Source: an uncultured Caulobacter sp. (GTDB taxonomy: Bacteria > Pseudomonadota > Alphaproteobacteria > Caulobacterales > Caulobacteraceae). From it: DNA of 53,502 bases. The notes below the pieces were generated by a model. It was not told the origin of the DNA, did not search any database, and saw nothing but the letters and a program-made list of their open reading frames with translations. Positions 17,801-25,633 of this stretch are shown here, one piece after another. A program made the position numbers and the translations under genes. Where the stretch lies: positions 1 to 53,502 of the forward strand of contig NZ_CAMQSF010000023.1 in the NCBI RefSeq assembly GCF_947036865.1, in the 5' to 3' direction. Positions within the stretch are counted from its first letter, which is position 1. Each line of letters begins with the position of its first letter.

Positions 17801-19420
17801 GTGAACACCGTCCCCAATCGCCGCGCCCTGATCACCGGCGCCGCCGCCCTGGCCGCCTATGCCGCCCTGCCCCGCGCCGGCTTTACGGCCGAGAAGCGCT
17901 CGCCGGTGGTGGCGACGACGAACGGCAAGGTGCGCGGCTATCTCGATGGCGAGGTCAGCGTCTTCAAGGGCCTGCGCTACGGCGCCGACACAGGGGGCGC
18001 GCGGCGGTTCACGCCGCCGGTTCGGCCCGAGCCGTGGACTGACGTGAAGGACGCTCTCGCCTACGGCCCCGCCTCGATGCAGCAGGGCAAGGGCGAGGAC
18101 GGCGAGACCCTGTCCGAGGACTGCCTGTTCCTGAACGTCTGGACTCCCGCGAAGCCGGGCAAGGCCGGGCTGGCTGACGGCGGCAAGCGGCCGGTGATGT
18201 TCTACATCCACGGCGGGGCCTATAACGGCGGCTCTGGCGCCAGCCCCTGGTACGAGGGAACCAAGCTCGCCAAGCGCGGCGACGTGGTGGTGGTGACGGT
18301 CAACCACCGCCTCAACGCCTTCGGCTATCTCTATCTGGCGCGGCTGTTCAACGACCCGTCGGTGGCCGACAGCGGCAATGTCGGCCAGTTGGATCTCGTC
18401 CTGGCTCTGCAATGGGTGCGCGACAATATCGAGCGGTTCGGCGGCGATCCGGGCCGGGTGATGCTGTTTGGCCAGTCCGGCGGCGGCGCCAAGATCGCCA
18501 CCTTGCTGGCCATGCCGGCCGCCAAGGGCCTGTTCCACCGCGCCGCGACCATGAGCGGCCAGCAGGTCACCGTGGGCGGACCGTTCAACGCCACGCGCCG
18601 CGCCAAGGCCTTCCTGGACAAGCTGGGCGTCAAGGACCTGGCCGCCCTGCGCGCCCTGCCGGCCGAGCAGATGCTGGAGGGCCTGAAGGCCGTCGATCCG
18701 ATCGCCGCCTCGGGCGGGGTCTATATGGGTCCGGTGCTGGACGAGCGTACCCTGACCCGCCATCCGTTCTTCCCCGACGCCTCGCCGGTCGGCCTGTCCG
18801 TGCCGCTGATGTGCGGCAACACCCACGACGAGACCAAGGGCTTCATCGGCTTCGACGCCAAGGCCTTCCCCAAGACCTGGGACGAGGTGATCGCCAGGCT
18901 GCCGGGCCAGTTAAACGCCCGCGTCGACATCGATCCCGAGACGGTCGTGGCCTTCTACCGCCGGACCTATCCGAACTATTCGCCTTCGGACGTCTATTTC
19001 GCCGCCTCGACCGCCGGCCGCTCGTGGAAGGCGGCGATCATCCAGGCCGAGGAACGGGCCAAGGCCGGCGCCCCGGCCTATGTCTATCAGGTCAACTGGA
19101 AGTCGCCCAAGGACGGCGGCGTCTTCGGCGCGCCGCACACCATCGACATCGGCCTGGTGTTCGGCACGCTGGACGCCAAGGGCTCGATCGTCGGGACCGG
19201 CCCGGAGTCCGTGGCCATGTCGAACACCATGAGCGACGCCTTCATCGCCTTCGCCCGCACGGGCGACCCCAACGGCGGGGCGCTGCCGAAGTGGGAGCCC
19301 TATGGCCTGCCGCGCCGCCAGACGATGGTGTTCGACACGGTCTCGCGGATGGAGGACGATCCGCGCGGCGCCGAGCGGGAATTCTTCAACCGCGTGCCGT
19401 TCACTCAGTTCGGGACCTGA
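17801..19420 (+). CDS. type-B carboxylesterase (exported)
   Basis: A 539-residue member of the carboxylesterase/lipase family (PF00135). The N-terminus NRRALITGAAALAAYAALPR has a twin-arginine-like signal. The oxyanion hole HGGAY is at residues 137-141, the nucleophile Ser226 in GQSGGG, and the acidic and histidine residues are probably in NTHDETKGF and APHTIDIG. It should hydrolyse carboxylic esters, possibly acetyl or feruloyl groups on plant polysaccharides given its GH5 and GH3 neighbours; that is an inference. The GTG start has GAGGA five bases upstream. Confidence 0.88.
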   Translation: MNTVPNRRALITGAAALAAYAALPRAGFTAEKRSPVVATTNGKVRGYLDGEVSVFKGLRYGADTGGARRFTPPVRPEPWTDVKDALAYGPASMQQGKGEDGETLSEDCLFLNVWTPAKPGKAGLADGGKRPVMFYIHGGAYNGGSGASPWYEGTKLAKRGDVVVVTVNHRLNAFGYLYLARLFNDPSVADSGNVGQLDLVLALQWVRDNIERFGGDPGRVMLFGQSGGGAKIATLLAMPAAKGLFHRAATMSGQQVTVGGPFNATRRAKAFLDKLGVKDLAALRALPAEQMLEGLKAVDPIAASGGVYMGPVLDERTLTRHPFFPDASPVGLSVPLMCGNTHDETKGFIGFDAKAFPKTWDEVIARLPGQLNARVDIDPETVVAFYRRTYPNYSPSDVYFAASTAGRSWKAAIIQAEERAKAGAPAYVYQVNWKSPKDGGVFGAPHTIDIGLVFGTLDAKGSIVGTGPESVAMSNTMSDAFIAFARTGDPNGGALPKWEPYGLPRRQTMVFDTVSRMEDDPRGAEREFFNRVPFTQFGT

Positions 19421-19556
19421 CCTCGTACGGCGGCGACGGCGGCAGGTGCTGGACCAGGATCCGCGCCGTCGGCTCGCGCTCGGGCTCCACCGGCGGCGGC
19501 TCGCCGAACACCGCGATCCATAGCGCGATCCACGCCTGACGCTCGTCGTAGTCCAC
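19401..19556 (-). CDS. small hypothetical protein, 51 residues
   Basis: A 51-codon ORF from GTG at 19556 to TGA, preceded by AAAGGAG with correct spacing (8 bases). It encodes VDYDERQAWIALWIAVFGEP followed by a Pro/Glu-rich tail. Composition is balanced and Trp-rich, unlike an antisense shadow. The last 20 bases overlap the 3' end of the carboxylesterase on the opposite strand. I do not recognise it. An upstream in-frame extension to 19631 exists but has no ribosome site. Confidence 0.5.
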   Translation of the reverse strand: MDYDERQAWIALWIAVFGEPPPVEPEREPTARILVQHLPPSPPYEVRSRTE

Positions 19557-19602
19557 CGAACCGGCTCCTTTCGAAAGCCAAATGGTTCGGCGGAACAACG
19601 AG

Positions 19603-19631
19603 TTGCTGGTTAACGCGGCGCTAACCAGCAA
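19603..19631. terminator. 10-bp perfect inverted repeat downstream of the GH3 gene
   Basis: TTGCTGGTTA (19603-19612) and TAACCAGCAA (19622-19631) are exact reverse complements with a 9-base loop. It lies 15 bases past the GH3 stop and 47 bases upstream of the small divergent-looking gene. It could end GH3 transcription or be a regulator site; no U-tract is present. Confidence 0.45.
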
Positions 19632-19646
19632 ATCGCGCTCAAGCTC

Positions 19647-22103
19647 TTAACGAACCTTGGGCGGACAGACGGCGCCCGACAGCGCGGCCGTAAGCTTCAC
19701 ATTGGCGATCGAGACCTGGAAGGTCCCGGCCGTCGACAGGTCGAACGGCGCGACGACCTTGCCGAGGTCCGCCCCGGCGTCGCCGAAGCATTTCAGCGGG
19801 ATCTTCAAAGTCGCCCATTGGCCCAGCGGCGTGCCGGCCGGCGGCGTCACGTCCAGCTTGCCGGCCCCCATGGACAAATAGACCGGCCCCGAGGCGGCGG
19901 CGTCCAGCCGATACTCGAAGGCCAGGGCCATGTCGGCATAGGTGTGGCCCGACAGGTCCAGCGGCTTGTCGCCCACCAGGGTCAGCCGGCCGAGCTTTTC
20001 GCCGGCGAAGGTGATCCGGCGGCCGGCCTCCTGGACGTTGCCGGCGTCGACCGGCGCGATCTGCACCGACGACGACGGCGAGGCCTTGAACTCGAACGGC
20101 GCGAGGGTCTTGCCGCCGACGAAGTATTGGGTGGCGTTGGGCGCGATCGCCTGGACGCCGGCGACCTCCGGCAACGGGCCGACCTTGCCAGGCTTGGCGT
20201 AGCTCAGGCCATAGCCATAGGCGAATTGCGGGTCATAGCCCGGATCGCCGCGGTTCACCCGGAACTGGACGGCGGTCCTGGGCCAGCTGAACGACAGCTT
20301 GCCGGTGAAGTCGTGCCGCGGCTTGCCCATCTTGTCGCCGATCAGCACGTCGGCGATCCCGCCGCCCTCCGAGCCCGGCAGCCAGGCGGCGACGAAGGCG
20401 TCCGAGGCGTTGATCTCGGGATTGACCCACAGCGGCCGGCCGCTGAGGAACACCGCCACCACCGGCACGCCCCGAGCCTTCAGGCTCTTGAGAAGGGCGA
20501 GATCGGTCTTGGCGCCCGGCTGATATTCCAGCGAGGTCTTCAGGTCGCCGACACCTTCCGCGTACGGATTTTCGCCGAAGACGACGACAGCCACGTCCGG
20601 CTTGCGGTCGAACGCGCCGTCGACCGACAGGGTCGCCTGGCCACCGCCGGCCTCGACGGCGGACTTCAGGCCCGCCCAGATCGACTCCGCGCCGGGGAAG
20701 TCGGCATTGGTATTGCCCGTGCCCTGCCACGACAGGGTCCAGCCGCCGGCCTGCTTGCCGATGTCATCGGCGCCGGAGCCCGCCACCAGCACGCGGGCCG
20801 AGCTCCGGATCGGCAGCACGCCGTCGTTCTTCAGCAGGACCAGCGACTTGCGCACCGCCTCGCGGGCGATGGCCCGGTGCTCGGGCGCGCCGATCACGCC
20901 CTCGCGCCCTTCATAGGGCCGCGCCGCCTCGAACAGACCCATCTTGGCCTTCACGCGCAGAATGCGGCGCACGGCGTCGTCGAGCCGCGCCCTCGGGATC
21001 ACGCCCGACCTGGCTTCGGCCAGCGTGTTCTCGTACAGCGCCTTCCAGCTGTCGGGGGCCATGAACATGTCGACGCCGGCGTTCAGCGCCGCCGGGCAGT
21101 CGGTCGGCTTGCAGCCGGGGACCTGGCCGTGACCGTTCCAGTCGCCGATCACGAAGCCGTCGAAGCCCATCCTCCCCTTCAGCACGTCGGTCAGCAGGCT
21201 CTTGTTGCCGTGCATCTTCTGGCCGTTCCAGCTGGAGAACGAGGCCATGACCGTCAGGGTCCCGGCGTTGATGGCCGGCACATAGCCCTGGGCGTGGACG
21301 CGGATCAGCTCGTCCTCGGAGACTCTGGCGTCGCCCTGGTCGTGGCCGTTCTCGGTGCCGCCGTCGCCCAGGAAGTGCTTGGCGCTGGCGGCGACATGGC
21401 CCTTCTGCAGCAGCCCGCCCTGGGCGGCGACGCCCTGGATGCCCAGGATCATCTGGCCCGCGTACTGGCGGATGATCTCGGGATCCTCCGAATAGCCCTC
21501 GTAGGTGCGGCCCCAGCGGTCGTCGCGCGGCGCGGCCAGGGTCGGGCCGAACGCCCAGTCGAAGCCGGCGGCGGCGGTCTCCAGCGCGGTGGCCTGGCCA
21601 ATCCGCCGGATCAGCGCGGGATCGCGCGCCGCGCCGAGCGCGATATTGTGCGGGAAGAGCGTGGCGCCGACGACGTTGTTGTCGCCGTGCACGGCGTCGA
21701 TGCCGAAGATCAGCGGGATGTGGGTGCCGCCCGCGCGCTGGGCCGCGCCCTCGCGGAACGCCCGCGCGGTGTCGACCCATGGCTTCTGCGGCGAGCGATC
21801 GGGCGCGCCCAGCGGCGGCGAGCTGCCCCCGCCCAGGATCGAGCCCAGCGGATAGGTCTTGAGATCCTCGGGCTTGATCTGGCCGATATCGGCCTGGATC
21901 ACCTGGCCGACCTTCTCCTCCAGCGTCATCCTGGCCATCAGCCGGTCGACGAAGGCCTCGGTGGCCGGGTCCACGAGACCCTGGCTCTTGGCCGCGGGCC
22001 ACTTGTCGGGATGAGCGGTGGCGGCGGGATCGGTCCGCGCGACGGCGGCGCTCGTGAGGAAGGTCGCCGCCAGCAGGGCGACGCCGAGGGTCCTGGTGTT
22101 CAT
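19647..22103 (-). CDS. exported glycoside hydrolase family 3 (beta-glucosidase / exo-beta-glucanase)
   Basis: An 818-residue protein with a signal peptide (MNTRTLGVALLAATFLTSAA). The ATG at 22103 is chosen because it gives this signal and has GGGGAG upstream; a longer frame to 22166 would bury it. The GH3 N-terminal barrel shows IFGIDAVHGDNNV, AKHFLGDGG (residues 241-249) and the nucleophile Asp321 in GFVIGDWNGH. The second sandwich domain and a C-terminal beta-rich extension (from about 640) follow, as in exo-1,4/1,3-beta-glucosidases of Caulobacterales and Xanthomonadales. It probably releases glucose from cello-oligosaccharides or mixed glucans. A GACAACGTTGTC palindrome lies 41 bases upstream. 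Confidence 0.92.
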   Translation of the reverse strand: MNTRTLGVALLAATFLTSAAVARTDPAATAHPDKWPAAKSQGLVDPATEAFVDRLMARMTLEEKVGQVIQADIGQIKPEDLKTYPLGSILGGGSSPPLGAPDRSPQKPWVDTARAFREGAAQRAGGTHIPLIFGIDAVHGDNNVVGATLFPHNIALGAARDPALIRRIGQATALETAAAGFDWAFGPTLAAPRDDRWGRTYEGYSEDPEIIRQYAGQMILGIQGVAAQGGLLQKGHVAASAKHFLGDGGTENGHDQGDARVSEDELIRVHAQGYVPAINAGTLTVMASFSSWNGQKMHGNKSLLTDVLKGRMGFDGFVIGDWNGHGQVPGCKPTDCPAALNAGVDMFMAPDSWKALYENTLAEARSGVIPRARLDDAVRRILRVKAKMGLFEAARPYEGREGVIGAPEHRAIAREAVRKSLVLLKNDGVLPIRSSARVLVAGSGADDIGKQAGGWTLSWQGTGNTNADFPGAESIWAGLKSAVEAGGGQATLSVDGAFDRKPDVAVVVFGENPYAEGVGDLKTSLEYQPGAKTDLALLKSLKARGVPVVAVFLSGRPLWVNPEINASDAFVAAWLPGSEGGGIADVLIGDKMGKPRHDFTGKLSFSWPRTAVQFRVNRGDPGYDPQFAYGYGLSYAKPGKVGPLPEVAGVQAIAPNATQYFVGGKTLAPFEFKASPSSSVQIAPVDAGNVQEAGRRITFAGEKLGRLTLVGDKPLDLSGHTYADMALAFEYRLDAAASGPVYLSMGAGKLDVTPPAGTPLGQWATLKIPLKCFGDAGADLGKVVAPFDLSTAGTFQVSIANVKLTAALSGAVCPPKVR

Positions 22104-22143
22104 GCTCCCCAACCTTGTCTCGCGCGGCCCGCGCCGCTCTTTG

Positions 22144-22155
22144 GACAACGTTGTC
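22144..22155. promoter_or_regulatory. GACAACGTTGTC operator upstream of the GH3 gene
   Basis: A perfect 12-bp palindrome with a central CG, the form of LacI-family operators that control sugar catabolism. It is 41 bases upstream of the GH3 start, right for repression. A second inverted repeat (GACCAC at 22160-22165, GTGGTC at 22178-22183) follows. No LacI gene is in the window, so the regulator would act from elsewhere. Confidence 0.55.
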
Positions 22156-22209
22156 ATGGCGACCACGTGGAGCGCAAGTGGTCATACCAATCTTGGCGCC
22201 TTGGCGACC

Positions 22210-22239
22210 AAAAAAGGGGCGAGCGCTAGGCCCGCCCCT
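22210..22239 (-). terminator. intrinsic terminator of the downstream flagellin gene
   Basis: On the minus strand AGGGGCG (22239-22233) pairs with CGCCCCT (22221-22215), followed directly by a run of six T. It begins 24 bases after the flagellin stop. This is a classic Rho-independent terminator. Confidence 0.85.
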
Positions 22240-22262
22240 CATAGTCAGGCGCGCGTCCTGGC

Positions 22263-23084
22263 TTAGCGGAACAGCGCCAGGATCGACGAACTGGACTGGT
22301 TGGCGATCGACAGCGCCTGGATGCCCAGCTGCTGCTTGGTTTGCAGCGACTGCAGCTTGGCGCTTTCCTTCGCCAGGTCCGCGTCGACGAGGTTGCCCAC
22401 GCCGGCGTCCAGGCTGTCCTGCAGCTTGCCGACGAAGGTCAGGTGGGTGTCGAGGCCGGTCGAGCTGGTGCCCAGCGAGGCCAGCTTGTTGGTCGCGGTG
22501 CCGATCGCCGTGTCGACCTTGGCGATCACCGACTTGGCGTTGGCGGCCGAGGTGAAGGTGAAGGCGGCGGACAGACCGATGCCGGCCAGGGTCAGGGTCT
22601 TGGCGGCGACGGTGAAGCCCGAGCCGTCGGTGTTGGCCAGGAAGGTCAGTTGGGTGGTCTTGCCGTCGGCGATGCTGATCCCGTTGAACTTGGCGTTGCT
22701 CGCCGCCTTGGCCACCTGGTCGCGCAGCGAGTTGAAGTCGGACTTCAGCGCGTTGAACGAGGCGGTGTTCAGCGAGGTGTCGGAAGCGGCCAGGGCCTTT
22801 TCCTTCATCTTGCCCAGCAGATCGGTGATGGTGTCGCCGGCGGCCAGGGCGACGTCGATGGTGGACTGACCGCGTTGCAGCGAGTCCTTGACGGCGTTCA
22901 GGCTGCTGGAGGTCGCCGACTGGATCTTGGCCATGGCCCAGATCGCGCCATTGTCCTTGGCGGTGGCGACCTTCTTGCCGGTGCTGATGCGCTGTTGGAC
23001 GATACTGAGCTCAGCGCTCGTGGTGTTGAGATTCTGCAGCGCGATAAGCGCTCCAGCGTTCGTATTGATGCTGTTCAGCGCCAT
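22263..23084 (-). CDS. flagellin (Caulobacter Flj type), copy 1
   Basis: A 273-residue flagellin that polymerises into the filament. The conserved D0/D1 ends are intact: [20 protein letters not shown] at the start and [15 protein letters not shown]...LFR at the end; the short central region lacks the large variable domain of enteric flagellins. The ATG at 23084 is preferred over an upstream start at 23129, since all flagellins of this family begin MALNSINTN. It belongs with the fljM/fljN/fljO type of cluster, but which one cannot be settled here. It has its own leader and terminator, so is transcribed alone. Confidence 0.95.
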   Translation of the reverse strand: MALNSINTNAGALIALQNLNTTSAELSIVQQRISTGKKVATAKDNGAIWAMAKIQSATSSSLNAVKDSLQRGQSTIDVALAAGDTITDLLGKMKEKALAASDTSLNTASFNALKSDFNSLRDQVAKAASNAKFNGISIADGKTTQLTFLANTDGSGFTVAAKTLTLAGIGLSAAFTFTSAANAKSVIAKVDTAIGTATNKLASLGTSSTGLDTHLTFVGKLQDSLDAGVGNLVDADLAKESAKLQSLQTKQQLGIQALSIANQSSSSILALFR

Positions 23085-23145
23085 GACGAAACGCTCCCTT
23101 TCAGAGGTGTTCCGACGTCCTTTTGACACCGGAGGGCGTTTTACC
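23085..23145 (-). promoter_or_regulatory. conserved 5' leader of flagellin copy 1
   Basis: The 61 bases before this ATG align closely with those before the second flagellin (24175-24236). Both contain GGGTAAAACGCCC, then a hairpin, then GGAACACCTC and an AGGGAG or AGGAG ribosome site, then GTTTCGT before ATG. In copy 1 the hairpin uses CCGGTGTC and GGACGTCGG with G-U pairs. In C. crescentus, FlbT acts on a flagellin 5' leader; this conserved structure is a candidate site. Confidence 0.55.
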
Positions 23146-23292
23146 CGTCACGATCGTAGAACGATGATATTTCGAATAGGTTGAGAGAACGCGGTTATTC
23201 TATAGTGGCGCTTAGATTTCGCTCGCGAGGGCTGAGTCGAAGCGAACGCGCGACTCACGAAGCGCCCCGCAAAATCGCCGATCCAAACTAAT

Positions 23293-23327
23293 GAAAAAGA
23301 AAAGGAGCGGGCGTTTCGGCCCGCTCC
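23293..23327 (-). terminator. intrinsic terminator of the upstream flagellin gene
   Basis: On the minus strand GGAGCGGGC (23327-23319) pairs with GCCCGCTCC (23312-23304), with a six-base loop, then a T-rich run TTTTCTTTTTC. It lies 26 bases past the stop of copy 2. It separates the two flagellins transcriptionally. Confidence 0.88.
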
Positions 23328-23352
23328 TCAAGGGGGTTTTCTTGGCCCGCGT

Positions 23353-24174
23353 TTAGCGGAACAGGCTCAGGATCGACGAACTCGACGAGTTGGCGATCGA
23401 GAGCGCCTGGATGCCCAGCTGCTGCTTGGTTTGCAGCGACTGCAGCTTGGCGCTTTCCTTGGCCAGGTCGGCGTCCACCAGGTTGCCCACGCCGGCGTTC
23501 AGGCTGTCTTGCAGCTTGCCGACGAAGGTCAGGTGGGTGTCGAGGCCCTTGGAGCTGGTGCCCAGCGACGACAGCTTGTTGGTGGCCGTGCCGATCGCCT
23601 TGTCCAGCGTGGCGAGCGCCGACTTGGCGTTCGCCGCGGAGGTGAAGGTGAAGGCGGCGGACAGGCCGATGCCGGTCAGGTTCAGGCTCTTGGCGCTGAC
23701 CGTGAAGCCGGTGCCGTCCGTATTGGCCAGGAAGGTCAGCTTGGTCGTGGTGCCGTCGGCGATGCTGACGCCGTTGAACTTGGCGTTGCTGGCGGCCTTT
23801 TCGATCTGGTCGCGCAGCGAGTTGAAGTCGGACTTCAGCGCGTTGAACGAGGCGGTGTTCAGCGAGGTGTCGGAAGCGGCCAGGGCCTTTTCCTTCATCT
23901 TGCCCAGCAGATCGGTGATGGTGTCGCCGGCGGCCAGCGCGACGTCGATGGTGGACTGACCGCGTTGCAGCGAGTCCTTCACCGCGTTCAGGCTGTCGGC
24001 GGTGCCCGACTGGATCTTGGCGGTGGCCCAGATCGCGCCGTTGTCCTTGGCGCTGGCGACCTTCTTACCGGTGCTGATGCGTTGCTGGACGGTTTGCAGC
24101 TCGTTGGTCGTCGAGTTCAGGTTCTGCAGGGCGATCAAAGCGCCCGAGTTCGTGTTGATGCTGTTCAGCGCCAT
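23353..24174 (-). CDS. flagellin (Caulobacter Flj type), copy 2
   Basis: A 273-residue flagellin of exactly the same length as its neighbour and very similar in sequence. Differences cluster at residues 10-70 and 125-235; a central block (DNA 23806-23979) is almost identical to copy 1. N-terminus [21 protein letters not shown]-terminus ending [10 protein letters not shown]. Both filament domains are complete, so it should assemble. Caulobacter species use several flagellins placed at different positions along the filament; two adjacent copies in tandem are consistent with one of those clusters, here with two members rather than three. Confidence 0.95.
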   Translation of the reverse strand: MALNSINTNSGALIALQNLNSTTNELQTVQQRISTGKKVASAKDNGAIWATAKIQSGTADSLNAVKDSLQRGQSTIDVALAAGDTITDLLGKMKEKALAASDTSLNTASFNALKSDFNSLRDQIEKAASNAKFNGVSIADGTTTKLTFLANTDGTGFTVSAKSLNLTGIGLSAAFTFTSAANAKSALATLDKAIGTATNKLSSLGTSSKGLDTHLTFVGKLQDSLNAGVGNLVDADLAKESAKLQSLQTKQQLGIQALSIANSSSSSILSLFR

Positions 24175-24236
24175 TACGAAACAACTCCTATTCGAGGTGT
24201 TCCGGCGTCATTTTGACGGCCGGTGGGCGTTTTACC
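24175..24236 (-). promoter_or_regulatory. conserved 5' leader of flagellin copy 2
   Basis: This leader folds better than that of copy 1: CGGTGGG and CCCACCG close a loop TAAAACG, and CGTCA/TGACG close an AAA loop with flanking CCGG pairs. AGGAG precedes the ATG by eight bases. The pairing is kept with compensating changes between the copies. Upstream, TTGTGC and TATGAA (minus strand, 24310-24280) form a weak candidate promoter; no clear sigma-54 site was found. Confidence 0.55.
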
Positions 24237-24755
24237 CACCGCCAGCATCCGACATCGACCTTTCAACTTTATTGAAGAAAATTCATAGCATAATTAACAT
24301 TTGGCACAATGTTATTAATGATTGCCGGCCCATTAAGTAAATACAGATGCCCCGAAGTAAAGCCGCTTGTCTCAAAATGGCACAACTGTACTAACGCGCC
24401 TTAAGGCCAGACTCGGCGAACGCCGCCCCACCCCGCGAACACCAGAGTCTAGCCGCCCGCGGAACGCGCCGATCGAAGCTGGCTCCGCCGAGCTCGTGCG
24501 ACCCAGGCGAGGGCCGCGGCGGAAACGGACAACGCTGTCACGATTTCGTGGTATGGTGCCGCTCGCAGAGCGCGAAGAGGCCCGCCGTGCAGACCCGTTA
24601 CGTCCCCGCCGACCGCCCTCCGGATCCTTCCCCCGGCGCGATCATCGCGGCGTCGCCGGGCGCCGCGACCAACCTGTCGGCGCATCGCGGCGGTCGCGAA
24701 GGTTTAATGTTCCGACGCTTGCCCAATTCGGGGCTTCGCATAAGGTTTCTTGGCG
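24237..24755. other. intergenic region, AT-rich part plus unassigned GC-rich part
   Basis: About 520 bases without a gene I can support. 24240-24400 is clearly AT-rich for this genome and probably holds promoters in both directions; it has two related elements TGGCACAATGTTATTAATG (24302) and TGGCACAACTGTACTAACG (24378). From 24400 on, GC is normal. GACAACGCTGTC (24528-24539), one base off the GH3 operator, runs into CACGATTTCGTG (24539-24550). A 65-codon frame from GTG at 24587 has a weak ribosome site but unconvincing composition. Confidence 0.4.
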
Positions 24756-25547
24756 ATGGGCAAGGGCGCTCACACCGTTTCTGACCAGGCTCGGGGCCTT
24801 GATCGTCTCACCGACCGTGAGCGCGAATGCCTGCGCCTCGTCGATCGCCACATGAGCTCCAAGGAGATCGCCCGGGAGCTGGGCCTCTCCAAGCACACCG
24901 TCGACTGGCATCTGGACAAGGCGCGGCGGCGCCTGGGCGCGGTCGATCGCTACGACGCCGCGCGCCGCGCCTTCGACCCCGATCGGAGGGACCCCTGCCC
25001 CCCTCCGATCGCGTCGGGGTCCGATCCGGCCCGGCTAGGCGAGACCCCCTCCTCGCGGTCAGCTGACCGCACCGAGGAAGGAGTTTCCAGTGCACGAGTT
25101 GACCCCCTATCAGAAGGACGCGATCGGCCAAGCGACGCATCTGCGCCGCGAGGTGACGAGCTTCCAAGACCACTGGCCTCGGCTGAATTCGGCCGAGATG
25201 CTGCCGCCGATCACCTGGAGCGAACTCGAGCGCCAGCTCACGAACCTGTCGGCCTCGCCGGCTGGGGCGTCGATGGTGCGCGACCTGGTGGCCGCGACGC
25301 GCAAGCAGGCTTCGTTCAAGCCCAACGAACTGGTGATGCGCGAGATCCTGTGCATCGCGAGCGCGGTGATGGACGAGACCTTTCCAGCGGACTCCTTATC
25401 CTCGGAGTCGGAAGAGGACGACCCAATCAGCTGAGCGTCCCCCTCCGACTGGCCTTCATCGCGACCGTGATGATCGTGACCGCCTTCGCGTTCGGTTCGA
25501 TCCTGACGGGGCTCCACGCGCTGGAAAGCCTGTTTCCTTCGACCTAG
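24756..25547 (+). CDS. LuxR-type HTH protein with C-terminal membrane segment
   Basis: The frame encodes a LuxR/FixJ-type HTH at about residues 14-72 (LTDRERECLRLVDRHMSSKE, then IARELGLSKHTVDWHLDKAR), a long Arg/Pro/Gly-rich linker, and a C-terminal membrane segment (PLRLAFIATVMIVTAFAFGS, then ILTGLHALESLF). Proteins with this layout, an HTH followed by a linker and one C-terminal span, occur in Caulobacterales, which supports the single frame. However, from 25090 to 25434 the linker is overlaid by another well-formed gene in a different frame, and the linker there reads like a shadow. Either the gene is intact with overprinted sequence, or the HTH part is the only true product. ATG at 24756; the start is uncertain. 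Confidence 0.55.
   Translation: MGKGAHTVSDQARGLDRLTDRERECLRLVDRHMSSKEIARELGLSKHTVDWHLDKARRRLGAVDRYDAARRAFDPDRRDPCPPPIASGSDPARLGETPSSRSADRTEEGVSSARVDPLSEGRDRPSDASAPRGDELPRPLASAEFGRDAAADHLERTRAPAHEPVGLAGWGVDGARPGGRDAQAGFVQAQRTGDARDPVHRERGDGRDLSSGLLILGVGRGRPNQLSVPLRLAFIATVMIVTAFAFGSILTGLHALESLFPST
25090..25434 (+). CDS. hypothetical protein, 114 residues, nested in the HTH-membrane frame
   Basis: GTG at 25090 has an excellent ribosome site (AAGGAG, seven bases upstream). The protein (MHELTPYQKDAIGQATHLRR...) has balanced, folded-looking composition with alternating hydrophobic residues, and third codon positions are strongly G/C, as in real genes here. It ends in an acidic tail (SSESEEDDPIS). 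I do not recognise the family. Its stop TGA is at 25432-25434, exactly where the membrane segment of the surrounding frame begins. The likeliest reading is a true gene; the relationship to the surrounding HTH frame is the puzzle. Confidence 0.7.
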   Translation: MHELTPYQKDAIGQATHLRREVTSFQDHWPRLNSAEMLPPITWSELERQLTNLSASPAGASMVRDLVAATRKQASFKPNELVMREILCIASAVMDETFPADSLSSESEEDDPIS

Positions 25548-25599
25548 CGTTCCAAGCCCGCGGAGCCGGGCGCCCCATTCACCATCAGCAAACTGGCAA

Positions 25600-25620
25600 C
25601 GCGCCGACAGGGTCGGCGCG
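25600..25620 (+). promoter_or_regulatory. 9-bp hairpin just before a ribosome site
   Basis: CGCGCCGAC (25600-25608) pairs perfectly with GTCGGCGCG (25612-25620) around an AGG loop. The ribosome site AGGGAG (25621-25626) of the next gene begins immediately after the stem. It may protect the 5' end of that mRNA, or terminate the upstream one. Confidence 0.5.
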
Positions 25621-25633
25621 AGGGAGACTTCGT

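Noticed and set aside
24302..24320. Sigma-54 promoter for flagellin or HTH gene
   Set aside because: TGGCAC is present but the -12 GC is missing, and it points away from the flagellins.
24587..24784. 65-codon frame from GTG with weak AGAGG site
   Set aside because: Composition not protein-like and overlaps the HTH start; kept only as a note in the intergenic entry.
24367..24855. 162-codon frame before the HTH gene
   Set aside because: Arg/Pro-rich, no ribosome site, overlaps the HTH start in another frame.
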